Below, in pieces: positions 21,801 through 34,469 of a DNA stretch of 64,000 nucleotides (the first letter of the stretch is position 1; the number at the start of each line of letters is the position of its first letter). The notes beneath the pieces were generated by a model. The model saw only the letters and a list, made by a program, of their open reading frames with translations, searched no databases and was not told the origin of the DNA. Source of the DNA: Mangifera indica (Eukaryota; Streptophyta; Magnoliopsida; Sapindales; Anacardiaceae); assembly GCF_011075055.1 (NCBI RefSeq), contig NW_025401101.1, positions 62,001 to 126,000 of the forward strand, given 5' to 3'. Position numbers and translations under genes: made by a program.

Positions 21801-23626
21801 CCTCTTACACAACATTTATGGGTTTTGACGCTACTAATCATCATGTTGAGTAGTCAACCCTCACCAAAAAAGAACTCATTACATTCTCTAAGCTAAACTT
21901 AACAATTTTCCTTTTACAGTCATTTCAGCCTCATACCTACTAAGGAATTCCATACCCAAGATCATATTAAAATTGGGCACTTCAAACACAATTAAGTCAA
22001 TTGTCATTTCTTTGTCCTTTAACGCCACTATTTGACTAATAACATGTTGTCACTCAATATATTGTCACCATTAGGCATCTTGATACTAATATGACTTACC
22101 ACTATGGCCTCTAGCCCTAATCTTTGCACCAATCCTCAAGCTACAAAACATATAAAGGAACAGTATGAAAAAGTAACTAACTTATCACAATAGATGGGTT
22201 GGCTTTAGCCTATGCTTGAGTAATTATGTACATCCTAGCCTAACCCTATCTTATGGGCTGTTCTAGTCTCGTTAGAGTCATACTAGCCCTTGAAAGACAC
22301 TCCCTAACAAAATGCTTAGGCGAACTTCATCTGTGACAAACCCTTTGCCTAGGCTTACACTCACCTTGATGTTTGTTACCATACTTCTAATGTACAAGAG
22401 GCTCCTTTTGACATACAAAAGGTTTTTCCTGATAAGACATCTTATCTTTGTTGTCTCTCATGGAACTTTTTGATTCAAAAGTTTTTATTCCTTTTTTGTC
22501 TTTGTCCTTGCTAGTCCCCTAACTAGTAGTATCTTTCTTAATAGGACCCTAGCCGACTCTTCTGACGCTAACTATGAATCCATTTCTCTACCCATGTGAT
22601 CTAATCTAATTTGGGCCTTATGGCCCTGTTTAGAGCCTTAGAATAAGTAGTGAGGGCATGATCCCCTACTATCACCTCTTTATCGAGGTCAGCTTGAGAT
22701 CCTTAAACAAACATCTCTATCCTACCCTGAACTGTATTGATTACTCCCACAGCATACACAACAAGAGCATTGAATTAGGCGGAATACTCTTGAACTGTCA
22801 TACTACCCTATTTCAAGCTAAAGAACTCTTAGGACTGGGATCTCATGACATCTACTAATTTATACTCCTTATCAAACATCTATCTAAAATCAACCTATGA
22901 CATGCCTCTATAGGGTGAGTAAAGCAAATGAGTTTCCACCAAGCTTGGCATCACCTTTGAGAAAGTAAGTAACATACTTGACTTTTTCCTAGTCAGTTAT
23001 AATGAATATCATTATGGCCCTTTCCATGACCTCCATCCACTTGAAAGGCATAACTAGATTCATGGAAACCCTGAACTCTAGTAGCTAATATATGCTTGCT
23101 AGCCCATATATCGGATGCATTTGGCCTCTATGTTGGTTATTTATAGGTCTAAGGGCTAAATAAGTTGTTGTGTCGATAGTGGTTGAACTGAAGTTATTAG
23201 TGCCTTCACTGACTGCCCTATAATGGCAAATAGCTTGTGGTGCTCTCTCAACACTTCTTGCATGATATTCTTGATCTTTGTCACTTTAATCATCCTTAGT
23301 GTTAGTGTTTGTAGTAGTGTTAGTACTAGCGCCAATGCCAATGCTAATACAAGAGTCTTAGAATGACTCTCCTCTAAGATAGGAGCATTAAATCGGTTAG
23401 ACCTCCCTATTCTGTAAAACCACATAGAACTCAAAATGAAGTATACCCATTATAACAACAGGTAAATTACTTATAGCAGTCAGGGTGCGGGAATGATTAG
23501 CACTTCTTTGACTACTAATTTATGCACATTATGAGTGTTTGTGTGTATGTGTATATATATATGTGTGTGTGTGTATAAACTATTTTCAATATTTAAGGTT
23601 CCCAAAATCATGCTTTAATACCAAAA
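18857..23626 (-). pseudogene. Element D gag-pol, heavily decayed
   Basis: Only short frames remain. 21130-21405 encodes part of RT (FSKIDLRFGYHQ, then FIDDILLYSKT with both catalytic Asp). Around 19450-19680 the integrase core is readable on the minus strand (YHPQS, LEDML-like, then an HLPL.EFAYNN-like block). Near 22310-22390 a Cys-rich gag segment with the pattern GKxHxGEC followed by a second knuckle is typical of Tekay/Del elements. Frame 23156-23434 is a gag N-terminal remnant. A decayed primer-binding site (TGGTATTAAAGC) lies next to the 5' LTR. Stops and frameshifts are spread throughout. Confidence 0.75.
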
Positions 23627-25563
23627 TGTAATACCACACCCAAGGTATTTGCTCTAATCGGTCAAATTATTGAAATGATGTGTCACCTAATTTTAATTAA
23701 TGTAAAAATATTTAAAAAAACATAATGTCAACATAAATTAATGAAAGAACCTCAAGCACTTATCATTAATGAGAAGCATGCCAAAAGGTGTTTTTACAAA
23801 AAGAATGAAAAACATTATTCAAATTTCAATATGTATATGAGTGGGTTCCAATTATCAAAAAAAAAAAAACAATGTGCACAAAATTAAAGAAATCCAAATC
23901 AAATGCATAATAAAACGTTAAGACAATTATAGATGAGTACGCAACTCAGTATATTGATTTGCTTTTCTCTCTGCTTGCCCCATTGTTTCCTACCTGTAAA
24001 ACCAAGAATACGCGAGTCATAACTCTCAGTAGGCATTCATAATAAGCTTGGTGTTCTTTATGAATATCCTTGATAGATCTCACTATCATATACGACCCCA
24101 ATGCATCCGATCATATACCTATCCTAAGTGTCCCCTATACCTTCATGACAGAATAAACATCCATCTCAGATATCTTTTACATCTATGTCTATTGGATTGG
24201 ACACCTATCTTAGGTGCCTCCTACATTTATAACCAGGATAGACACCTATCTTAAGTGTTGTTTACCTCCCCATGGAAATAGTCTGAAAGGACACCCTTTT
24301 CAATCATTGCTTACATCATCAATACCTATCAAGTTAATTCTACTTCTACTACTAAGAACCAAGATATCTCATCAATTGGCTTGTGTATTCTCAAGATTAG
24401 GATGTCCTATCAACTGACCTGCAACATGACTTATAACCATCTATGTACACAATTATGACTACATTTTTGAATTTGATTCTTTACGAACCCTTATGGCCAA
24501 CTAACCCATCTCCCAGCCTTATAAATAAGGTGAAAGTTACTTTCAGAGTTTTTAACATAGGTGTGACACATTCGAGCATAAGTGTGCCAAAGATTCGTAA
24601 CTCACAGGTGTGCGCTTGATTAGCATTACTAAGCACTTTAGGCACACAAGTGTGTCATAGGTTGACGGGTGCACCAAAGGTCACACAGGTGTATCATAGG
24701 CTAAACAGTGCATCACAAACTATGTGGGTATACACGTTACACACTGGGCAACTGAGTGCGTGCATAGTGTGCAAGTTACATGCCCTATAATTAAGCATAT
24801 GCCCATATGTACACTACACATCTAGTAACCTTGTGCATGCCTAGCCCTTCGCAATGTTGGGCAAAAATCCAACAAGGCACAATCATGTACCTCCTATGCA
24901 CAAGTGTGCCTAAAGTCTGCAATGTTGCATTTTGTTTAATTTTCGGTTTGTAACATACACAAACACAAATCTAGGATTTCTACGCATACAACTTAATCCC
25001 AAAAGTAAAACCAATCATCCGGATCAATTTAGTAGGTGTAAGATTGAATCGAAAACCACCTAAGTATCATACATCATTCTAATTATAATTTATCCAAATA
25101 ATACTTAATAATACAATATGGGAAACAAAGGGAGGGTGGAGAATGCCTACCTCTCCTCTGATGAAACACAAGTCTTCATGTGGCTATATACTTGTGACGA
25201 TCTTTTTCCTTTCACAGCGCTTGAAACTCTCTTCTCTCTCTCTCTCTAGTTTACTTTATGTGTGTATTGTGTATTATGAAAGAGCATTAGTTCTTTCTTC
25301 CAAGCGCAATTGACCTCTTAAATAAAACGTAAAGATAACACAAGGCTAGCCCATGCTTATCTAATCACCAAAAATTGTGGTATCACGATTTCAAATCCCA
25401 TAACATCACATATAAAGACCATAACACCCTTCTGGGCTTACTCAGGTGCATACAATCTTTATATACATACACATAATACTAACCAATAAATAAAGCAATA
25501 ATTATAATGTCGAGTCAAAAGGAAATGATCGAAATGCCCTTCACACTTAACTAGGGTATTACA
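23627..25563 (-). repeat. Element D 5' LTR
   Basis: This 1937-bp LTR begins TGTAATACC and ends GGTATTACA on the plus strand. It contains a TG/TA microsatellite near 23550-23575 just outside its start, and the same GTGC-rich minisatellite-like segment as the left copy (about 24600-24850). Confidence 0.85.
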
Positions 25564-27700
25564 TTATAGACCTCACTTGAGACTTTGATAAGCTCTCAAT
25601 AAAATCAATCATAATATCCATAAACACTTATGTTCTAATAGGTAAGGGTTATAAGAGACCATCAAATGTAATGTTCTCTAGCTTGAACCTTTGACAAACA
25701 TCAAAACTTCGAACGAAATTCTTAACATCTTTCCAAATATCTCTTCAATAAACAATTAAATTGATTTTCCTTGCTCTAAGACTTATTCTAGAATGCCCTT
25801 ATATGGCTAATGAATGGAACAAGGCAATTAAATCATTTCTACGGTTGGAATCATAATTATATTGATCAATTACCTTGATGCCAAAAGTAGTCTTCGTAAG
25901 CATTAGTATCTTGTTGTTTTGCAGAGATAATAGTCTGTAGGTTCTCATCAGTTAAACACGAATCCTTAAGTCTTTTCAACAGTTCAAATAGCCATAAACT
26001 TGTAGTAAAACAATTAGATTCAACCCCACGTAACCTAGATAAAACGTCTATAGCCAAATATTCTTTGTCCTTTTTGTATATGATGTCATAACTATATTGC
26101 ATCAACTTTGCCACTATGCTTGCTATAAAGGGGTTATAAAATTTTGCTTCAAAAGATTTTTAAGGCTTTGGTGGTCTATCTTTATAACAAAGTGTTGATT
26201 GACTAAGTATGGCTTCTATTTCTTAATTGCATTAAAGATTGCAAGTATTTCCTTTTCATAAATAGAGAGCAACTGGTTCTTGGGGAAAAGAGCTTTGCTT
26301 GTATAAGTTATAGGGTATCCTTCTTGCATTAGTACAAACCCAATTCCATCTTTGTAAGCATCTATTTCTATCATGAACCTTTTGGAAAATTTTGATAAAG
26401 CCAGAACAAAGGCAATGACCATAGCCTGTTTCAATAGATTAAAAGTTGCCTATGCCTTATTTTCCCACTAAAATGAACTACCCTTGAAAAGGTCCAGTAA
26501 TGGTCTTGCCAAGTGCCCATAATCCTTAACAAATCTTCTATAATAGCTCATCAATCCTAAGAAGCCCTTAAGTTGTTTAATGGATTCTGCAATTGGTCAT
26601 TGTTCAACTGCCCTTACCTTGGTTGGATTAGTCATGACATCTTGGCTAGAGATTATATATCCCAAGTATGAAATTTGGTCACCCCCAAAGAAGCACTTTC
26701 TTTTCTTGGCAACCAGGCTGTTACTCCTTAACAACTCAACCACTGTTTCCAAGTGGATTAAATGTTCAACTTTGTCCTTGCTATATATAAGGATATCATT
26801 GAAAAAAACTAGTACAAATCTCCTTAAGTGAGACTTGAATATGGAGTTCATTAAATCCTAAAATGTTGATGGGGTATTAGTTAGGTCGAATGGCATAACA
26901 ATGAATTCGTAATAGTCTTTGTGTGTTTTGAAAGTTGTTTTCTTAATAGAGTTGACATATGTGTGAATTTGCCAATAGTTAGGCCTTAAGTCGATTTTTG
27001 AAAACACCTTGGCTCCTCCAAGTTCATCCAAGCTTAGCATGATTGATAATTGATAGTCCTTCACCCTTTTGCCCTTATAGAACCTATTGTTAGCCTCTTT
27101 GTGTAAAGACCATTTTAAGTGCCATAAAGTTCCATAGGATATCACTAAGAGTGGCTAACCACTATGCACCTAGAATCAAATCATAGTTCTCTAGAGACAA
27201 TATATTTGCATCAACCTTAAAGACTCGTCCTTAAGTTTTCCATTCAAATCCCTCACATATGCAGTCACATGGCAATTGATGACCATTAGTTAGTAACACT
27301 CTAGTCCTTTCCACAGGTTTCAAATAACACCCTAACTTCAAAGTAGTATCATTGTTGAGAAAGTTATAGGTGCTACCAGAGTCAACCAATCTAAAATGGC
27401 CTTCTTCCTATGTATACCTTGTAGTCATATAACTTTAGGACCTTCAGCTCCATTAAAGGCGTTTAATGAGAGGTGCATCAAACTAAGACCTTCTCTTTCT
27501 ATCTTCTTTGCTAGTTGCCCTTTCTCACCAGTATCCACTTGAAGTTGGAGAGTGTACAATTGTTTCTTTTTACATTTATGCCCAAAGGCATATTTTCCAT
27601 TACACTAAAAGCACAAACCTCTTACCCTTTTTTCATCTAGTTCTTTGCTTGTCAATGGTCTATTTCCCCCTAGGTAAAGGTGAGTTCTATATTTTAGGAA
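25564..27700 (-). pseudogene. Element E gag-pol remnants
   Basis: Minus-strand frames give 26858-27145 (RT fingers, KIDLR.NYWQI), 26597-26851 (RT palm with FFNDILIYSK, so the YFDD box has lost one catalytic Asp to Asn), 26216-26434 (RNase H, where ECDAS reads EIDAYKDGIG) and 25866-26114 (the DVLSRL segment before integrase). A protease block VDSGSTYNFL lies near 27370-27400. A CFxC...GHKC zinc finger of the type found in some chromovirus gag proteins lies near 27570-27620. All parts are separated by stops and shifts. Confidence 0.75.
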
Positions 27701-28550
27701 CATTTGGAGTTGGTAGGATGTCAAACTGTGAGTGAGATCTTATGCACAATGATGCAATGGTAGTGTTAGATTGACTATTATTTGTTGAATGCTTATAAGT
27801 TTATCCTAACTATAGAGTTCAACTAAGGGGTTTGGACTGGCTTTTCGTTGTTACTACAATGATTTCTTGTAACTTGGCTAAGCGTAAGCCTTTGCCAATG
27901 ACTTTGGTTAGAAAATCCAGGTTAACGTTTGGAGAACATCCATCAATCTAGAGAGGAAAAGGTTGAAAGCTTGGTTTTCATAAATACTAGCTCTTAGATA
28001 TAGTTCATTGAAAGTGTCAAAGTAATCTTGAAAAGGACCTACCTATTGTAAGTTTCCTAGATCAAATAAAAGATCATTGTAGAGAAGGGATCCAAATCTG
28101 ATGGTAGGAACTAGACATACTCTTTTTGTATCCCTGATTAGCTTTCTCTAGATTTGATGAATCTCTAGTGCTATTGGATGGTTTTTCCCTCCAGATGAAC
28201 TGTGGCCACCTTAACCTAATTTTCTAGAGTCATCCCATCTACCTCAAAGAAATACTTAACTCGTAATAGCCAACTATTAAGTCTTTGAACCATCCTTCAT
28301 TTAAGTTCTTAAGTTTAAGTGTCATCTGTTATGATTAGGAACATTTTCCCTAATACCACTTGATACGCCTTAACGCTAAATACACAAGGACTTGTAGAAA
28401 GGATATGAACAAACATGAACAACTAATTTCATTCTTTTTTTTCCAAATTTGTTCACATGGGATATTATAGTGATGTCAATAGATGCCATACACATCAACA
28501 ATGTATTATAATATTTATTCATTTAAACATCACGGTTTATTTTAGTTCCA
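25564..28550 (-). mobile_element. Gypsy element E, decayed, 5' half only
   Basis: This minus-strand gypsy remnant has integrase start, RNase H, RT, protease and gag zinc finger in that order from left to right on the plus strand. It is cut at 25563 by the 5' LTR of D; the rest should lie beyond D, outside the window. At the right end a primer-site-like sequence (TGGTATTAGGG on the minus strand, about 28348-28358) is followed at 28361 by TGATACGCC, which could be the LTR edge. The outer edge of that LTR, somewhere before about 28550, was not resolved. Confidence 0.7.
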
Positions 28551-28599
28551 TAAGTTGTGTTTTATATGGATATTAGTCATTGCCAATGTCAATTCAAAT

Positions 28600-29397
28600 C
28601 CACAACATAGGCATAGTTTGTTCATGCATGAAAAAGCTTGTGAATTGTTTAAAATTAAGCAAAACCCTAGAATTCTTACTGATGTTATTGAAGTGTATAA
28701 GAAAGAAGAGTGTGATGTTAGTGTTAAGATAATGAAAATGCCTTTAAAATTATGTGAAAACACTAGGCTTACTAATGAGGCTTTGTGTGTATTAAGGAAA
28801 ATGCCTGAATTCAATTTAAGAGTTGATACAATCATGTATAATACTGCTATTAGGTTATTTTGTGAAAAAGTGCTATGGTTATGTCTGATAATTTAATGAA
28901 AGAGATGGGTTTGATTGATCTTTACCTGGATATGATCACAAATATGTTAATGATTAAAGGGTTTTGCAATACAGGTAAGTTAGAGAATGCTTGTAGGGTG
29001 CTTAAACTCTTCTTGATGGAATTTGTAAGTTTGGGAGTGCGGAGATGGAATTGGAATTGTTAGGGGAAATGGAGAAAGAAGGTGGGGATTGTAGTCCTAA
29101 TGTTGTCACGTATACATCCGTTATTCAAAGCTTTTGTAAAAAAGGTATGGTAACAGAAGAATTGGGGGTCTTCGATAGAATGGAAGCTTATAGTTGTGCT
29201 CCCAATTGTGTATAAGTACTTTAATTAAGGGTCTTTGCCTTGACAATAATACAAATGAGGCATATAAGTTGATTGATAGAGTTGTTGTTAGGGGTAGTGT
29301 TTCATATGACGATTGTTACAGTTCTCTGGTAGTGGCATTGGCTAGGATTAAAAGAATTAAGAAGGCAGGTAAGCTCTTTAGGAAGATGTTAGCTAGT
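28600..29397 (+). pseudogene. P-class PPR protein gene, 5' piece, broken
   Basis: Successive plus-strand frames (28555-28896, 28875-29063, about 29000-29210, 29214-29400) encode 35-residue pentatricopeptide repeats, for example YNTAIRLFCEK, IKGFCNTGKLENACRVL and PNVVTYTSVIQSFCKKG. At least two frameshifts (near 28870 and 29015) and one stop (29211) interrupt it. From memory it resembles Arabidopsis At5g47360, a P-type organelle RNA-binding candidate; this was not searched. The N-terminal part is absent, and element E lies directly upstream. The piece ends in the target duplication TAGCTAGT of the hAT insertion. Confidence 0.75.
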
Positions 29398-29718
29398 TAG
29401 TCCTAGCCACGACTCATAGTTCAAAAAAAATAAGAACCCTGAACCAAAACCATAATAGGACAATTCAGAACTGGTTTGAAACCGACAGTTCTGGTTCATG
29501 ACCCCGGTTCGAAACTGATATTGAACTGTCAATTCTAATACACGATCTTGATTTATTATTTAAATTATTAATTACAATAATTGAAAATTAAAAGAGAGGC
29601 TTGGACTTAATTTTTCAATTAAGCTTCCTACGCATCTTCTTGGGGTCTAGAAGAATCAAAGCCTACATAGTTTTCTTACTTTTGCATATCCAATAGCCGG
29701 CAGTACCCCCTTACCTTA

Positions 29719-31820
29719 TCATTCACCTCCGTTATCTTGACTATTATTTTTCATCATCGAACTATCCGTAGTTAAATCAAGCGATTCTTCATTGAAGTCC
29801 ACTTTTATATCTTGTTGGCGTAATTTGGCCCTTGTCCAATCGTCCATGCATACTTGGGCTTCAATAGATTTGGGAGCCAAACTTGATCGCCTCTCATCCA
29901 ATATATTACTTCTTTGATTAAAAGTTTATTCTACTGTGACAGTTGATACTGGTGCTGCTAGGACTTATTTACCAATAGCTGCTAATGTTGGAAAGGTTGA
30001 TGTATGTCGACTCCACCATTCTAGAACTGGAAAGTCTTTACCAATATTGTTGTCACCAAACTCAAAAATAATAGTTAAATAAATATCAAGCTCTGAGGTG
30101 GAGCCTAATTTTCCCCTTGGTCTTTTACCCCTTTGCATCATAATACAATTACCATAACTCATATTTTGGATTGATGATGGGGCAATAAGTGGTAAAAAGG
30201 AAGAATAACCACCTTGTTACCATAAATTAATGAATATTTAGCATAAATTTCTTTAATTAAATTCATAATGTTAATTATAGTTAATGAAATATTAACTTTA
30301 TCCTCACAATCTAATTGCAAACATTCATAATATAATGTTAAATAATTTGTCACACAATCTAATTTAAATGTAGGATCAAAAAAACAAGCAACAAGAAAAA
30401 TTTCTTGAATTGTTTTATAATAAGTTAACTATTTTGTTTTCATTAAAAAAAATAACGTATTGTAGAATAATATCTTGTTCAGCTTTTTGTAAAGCCCCAA
30501 TAATATTAATGACTTCATTTAAAAACAAATGAGAATTGAGATAATAAACCCCACTTAAAGTATAAATTGCATTATTAAAATTTCTCAATACATTTAAAAT
30601 TGTTTTACAAATATCCAAATGTTGGGGACATAATATAACTTATGACATATTTTGTGAAATAAATGAGCATAATAAATCTCTATAATCAAAAGACTCATTG
30701 AATAATTCATATGTTGAATTCCAACGAGTCGGCACGTCTTTAAAAAATCTTTTTGGTCTTCTATTATATTGTTTACAAAATTTACCCCATTCTTTCCTAG
30801 TTTGGAGATGTATCCATAAAAATGAAATTTTTGTTTTTATTGGATTAATATAATTATTAAGACAATATAAACCATCTTGTACACATAAATTTAATACATG
30901 ACATGCACATCTAATATGAAAAAATCTACCACCTAAATTAGGTTTACAAATCTTAATTAAATAATTTATTGAGACAATATTTGAACGTGCATTATCAAAT
31001 GAAATTGAAAAAATTTTATAAACTAATTTATATTCTTTTAATATTCCTTTAATTATTCTATAAATATTATCGGTCGTATGTCAATCATCAAACACCCTAA
31101 ATGCTAAAATTCTTTTTTTAATTGAAAATTGTCATCTATCCAATGACGAGTTATACCCATATAAGAGTGAACTTGCCAATGGTCACTCCAAATATCATTA
31201 CATATAGATATACGTCTATCAAAATTTGTAAAAAATTGAATTAATTTTTTTTTTTTTATATAAACTAAATAATGTTCTTTTTAATGTGTTTCTTGGAATA
31301 GTTTTATATGTAGGATTTAATGTAGTTTTACAATAATTATTAAAACCTAAATTTTCACTAAAACTTGCTATCATTTTTGCAAATTCTTCTTTACTTTTAT
31401 TATCACTATACATAAATAAAGATTTATGTGTAGAACCATACCTAGTTATTTGTGTTTGACCTCTACTTTGCCCCATTTTTTCTAGATGCTTTGGCTTCAA
31501 GTGCTTTTTGAATGTCCTGTATCCACCTTCTTGTTTGAATTTATAAATTTGCTTATAATAATTGCAAACAACTTCGAAATTACCGTTTTTCTTTTGTATT
31601 TTCTTGAAATAAATTTTGAAAATATCGGATGTAGAAATCTTTTGGGAATGTTGTTTCATCTCCATCTATTGTTGATGTTGTTGTTGCTGCTCCACTTTAC
31701 ATATTGGCTTTCACTTTCTTGTGTTGAAAAATTATCTATAAATTGATTTTCATTCACATTTGATATATGTGAATATTGACCAAATCTTCTATTACTAGAA
31801 GAATTTTCACTACTTGCCAT
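29719..31820 (-). pseudogene. hAT transposase, decayed
   Basis: An ATG at 31820 (minus) starts a Ser/Asn-rich N-terminus that meets a stop near 31655. Frame 31219-31665 holds a BED-type zinc finger, but the second Cys of CxxC is Tyr (VCNYYKQ). The hAT C-terminal dimerisation domain is clear in 29965-30162 (ELDIYL, then FPVLEWWSRH...FPTLAAIGK). It continues in 29719-29901 (ERRSSLAPKSIEAQVCMDDW). The RNase H-like middle is spread over short frames (30159-30618). The arrangement is that of plant RICESLEEPER/Ac-type transposases. The protein cannot be made intact. Confidence 0.85.
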
Positions 31821-32222
31821 TTTTTATAATAAATAAAATTAATTATATAAATAAATTATATGATTAATTATGAAAGATAATAAAAATAAAAATAAATAAT
31901 AAATAAAATTAATTATAGAAATAAATTCTATAATTAATTATGAATTGTATAATAGAAATAGAAATTAGAATTAATAAAAAATAAAAAAATTAATTAAATT
32001 TGAGAGAATTTGATTGAAAGATTGAAAGAGTATTAAGAATTAAAAGAACGAGAATGAGAGTTTGAAGGATTGAGTGAGAGAGTTGAGAGATTGAAATTTG
32101 AATGGATATATATATAGGAAAAATTTTTTAAAAATAAGGGGTGAAAAGGAAATTAAGAACTTTTGCACCTGCAAAAGTTCTACAAAATGTAGGGGACCAA
32201 CAGTCCCTTGCATAAATTTTGA

Positions 32223-32254
32223 AATATGCAGGGGACCGTTGTCCCCTGCATATT
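32223..32254. repeat. Perfect hairpin in the hAT subterminal region
   Basis: Two 14-base arms (AATATGCAGGGGAC and its exact complement) surround a 4-base CGTT loop. An imperfect relative of the arm lies just upstream (32190-32215). Confidence 0.85.
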
Positions 32255-32527
32255 TGCAGTGTCTGCATTGGTTCCTTTTTTAAATTCAAAAAAAATTTAA
32301 AATTTCCAGTTCATAATAGTAAATCGCCGGTTTACATGTCAGATCATAAACCGAATGTGAACCAACGGTTTTACAGTTCAAAATTAGGTAAATCGAAATC
32401 GAACCGCTAAAATCCGGTTTTAGTTTCGGTTCAGTCTGGTTCCGGTTTTACCGGTTTCAGTTTCATCCAGACCGGTTTCAGTCCAGTTCACAGGCCAAAC
32501 TAGCCCGTGGCCAGGTCTATAGCTAGT

Positions 32528-32860
32528 GGAGTGAAGCCTTATGGTTTGGCATGTAGTGTTATGATTAAAGAACTTTGTTTGGAGGGACAAGTGGTGGATG
32601 GTTTTTACTTATATAAGGAAATTGAGAAGATTGAATGCTTATCTTCAATTAACTGACATTCATTCGATCCTTTTAGATGGGCTTTGCAAAAAAGGCCATT
32701 CACTGGAAGCTTCAAAGCTTTCAAGATCTATGCTGGAAAGAAGAATTCAATTGCAAGCTCCATATGCTAATAAAATAGTTGAACACATGAAGAAATCTTG
32801 AGACAAGGATCTGCTTACACGTCTTACTAAGATTGGAGGGTGTTGTTATGCAAACAAACA
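32528..32860 (+). pseudogene. P-class PPR protein gene, 3' piece, broken
   Basis: Coding resumes right after the second copy of the hAT target duplication, in the frame left at 29397, with VKPYGLACSVMIKELCLEG. A shift near 32650 leads into the frame 32598-32801 with DIHSILLDGLCKKGHSLEASK and a Lys-rich tail. A TGA at about 32800 interrupts the last residues, which remain recognisable up to about 32840. Spacing and content match the C-terminal end of the At5g47360-like family as remembered. No intact PPR protein can be encoded. Confidence 0.75.
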
Positions 32861-33784
32861 AAATCTTGAATTGCTGTGAATGTATTAGCTATAAACTGAT
32901 TACTTGGTTTGTGTTTTTCTTTGTACCTATGTAAAATTGTTTCGTAGTGAGTAAGAGTTGGTGAAGAAACTTTCTGAAATGCAATACAATGCAAAGCGAG
33001 ATCCTTGTTCTAGTTAATTCATTGCTGACACTAATCCTAGAGAAGCTTCTGTATAAATGTGCTATTATGGTTTGCATACGTGAAAATTTTGAAAGAATTA
33101 CGCTGCTTTATACTGTAAATGAAATCTTCCTGTAGCATGCCACGTTTAAAGTTTAAGTTGGAGCTGTAGCTTTTGCCGAGGCTGATGTGAGATCTACTTT
33201 AAGCCACATTTATGGGCTGGGATGCAAACGGACCACTTGTAGAAGCTTTTAGGAAGAGCTGGGATGCAGGATGTTAAAGTCAAAGCAGCAGAAAGTGAGG
33301 AATTTGCTTTTATCCTTCTACAAACTTCAAAAGCAGCACGATAATACATACTAAAACCATGGACCATTTTTTATGTTAAATGTTGCATGCAAGTATTTAT
33401 GCAATGGTTCCTTTCCTAGAAGTCAAAAGGTTTCATCTGAAAAAATGACATCTCACATCTACCTTTTAATTATTTTGTCATCCAGATGATGTAATGTGGA
33501 TTCTTTGCAAGGACTAATGAAGAGACCAGGCAACAAATTTTTTTATAATTCTAATTATTTTCCCACCCTAGGTTTGAGAAAAAAAATTACAAAATAAATA
33601 GTTTAGAAAAAGTAAATTACTATATTAGATTAACCAATTCGGTTTTTACCATTTACCAAAATATGATAAATTAATTAATATTATAGATGATATGCAACAA
33701 AATTGATAAAAGCTTTTTTCATCCTTCCATGCTTTTCATATTCTATAAAGTTGATTTCTTAAAATTTTCTTTCATCACCACTAG
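32861..33784. other. Non-coding sequence downstream of the PPR pseudogene
   Basis: No convincing coding frame or structured repeat is seen. The first few hundred bases could be the old 3' untranslated region and flank of the PPR gene. From 33530 the sequence becomes strongly AT-rich. Confidence 0.5.
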
Positions 33785-34047
33785 CAATGGTGGTGGGCCG
33801 ATGTCGACACAATAGCAAGCCTTACGGGTTTGGCCAACCTGAAAAAAGCATGAGGCCCGCATCCCAACCCTATGTATATAAGGCTAGGCCAAACCCTATA
33901 GTAACAAGTCAGGCCATGCCCTCCAATAACGAGCCAACCTATTAACTTTAATAAAAAAATAATTTTTTATTAAGTAATTTATATAAAAGAAAACATATTA
34001 GAAAATTAAATTGTGATTAAAAAAAACAAATTTATTTATAATAGGTG

Positions 34048-34370
34048 AATTGAGTTCTCATTATCAATCTCACCAATGTAAAATATAAAACTTGAGTTTA
34101 GTTGAATTTTTTACTTTGTTTAGTGTTTATTTATAGTGGGTGAAGAGAGTGAATGGTTGTATTTTTTTAGATGTGAGACTTTTGCACTTACATTTTATAG
34201 TGGGTGAAACTTGAGTTTGGACTTTTGCTCTTTACAAAGAGTCCCACATCTAAAAGAGTAAAACAATTTATTCTCTTCGCCCACTATAAATAAAGGTTAA
34301 GTAATATGTTTCAACCCAATTTTGATTATCTCATACATTGAGATTGATTGTTGATCTAAAGAACTCAATT
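34048..34370. mobile_element. MITE-like inverted-repeat element
   Basis: The left end AATTGAGTTC and right end GAACTCAATT are complementary. Internal pairs also mirror each other, including the TATAGTGGGTGAAG and TTCGCCCACTATA words and the TAGATGTGAGAC and GTCCCACATCTA words. It spans 323 bp with no coding content. The target duplication was not identified. Confidence 0.6.
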
Positions 34371-34469
34371 TATTTTTTTAAATCTAAAATTTTTATTTTT
34401 TATAAATATTTATAATTTTTATATTATAATTATTAATTCATTAATTAATTATATTATAATTTTTTTTAA

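Larger units (their letters stand above)
10710..25563 (-). mobile_element. Gypsy element D (Tekay/Del-like), hit by nested insertions
   Basis: D is a minus-strand gypsy element. Its 5' LTR is at 23627-25563, its internal region at 18857-23626, and its 3' LTR is in pieces at 10710-11688 and 18572-18856. Element C sits between those pieces. The first roughly 720 bp of the 3' LTR should lie left of element B, outside the window. LTR ends form the pair TGTAATACC / GGTATTACA. The two LTRs differ visibly, with many substitutions and indels, so D is much older than A or C. D lies inside the integrase region of element E. Confidence 0.8.
29398..32519 (-). mobile_element. hAT DNA transposon, degenerate, 8-bp TSD
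   Basis: This 3122-bp element inserted into the PPR gene. Terminal inverted repeats are TAGTCCTAGCCACG on the left and TAGACCTGGCCACG read inward from the right. The flanking 8-bp duplication TAGCTAGT is perfect (29390-29397 and 32520-32527), as expected for hAT. Both ends carry clustered AACCGG/CCGGTTT-type subterminal motifs (29440-29530 and 32320-32490), which probably served as transposase binding sites. The transposase gene runs on the minus strand and is broken. Confidence 0.92.
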
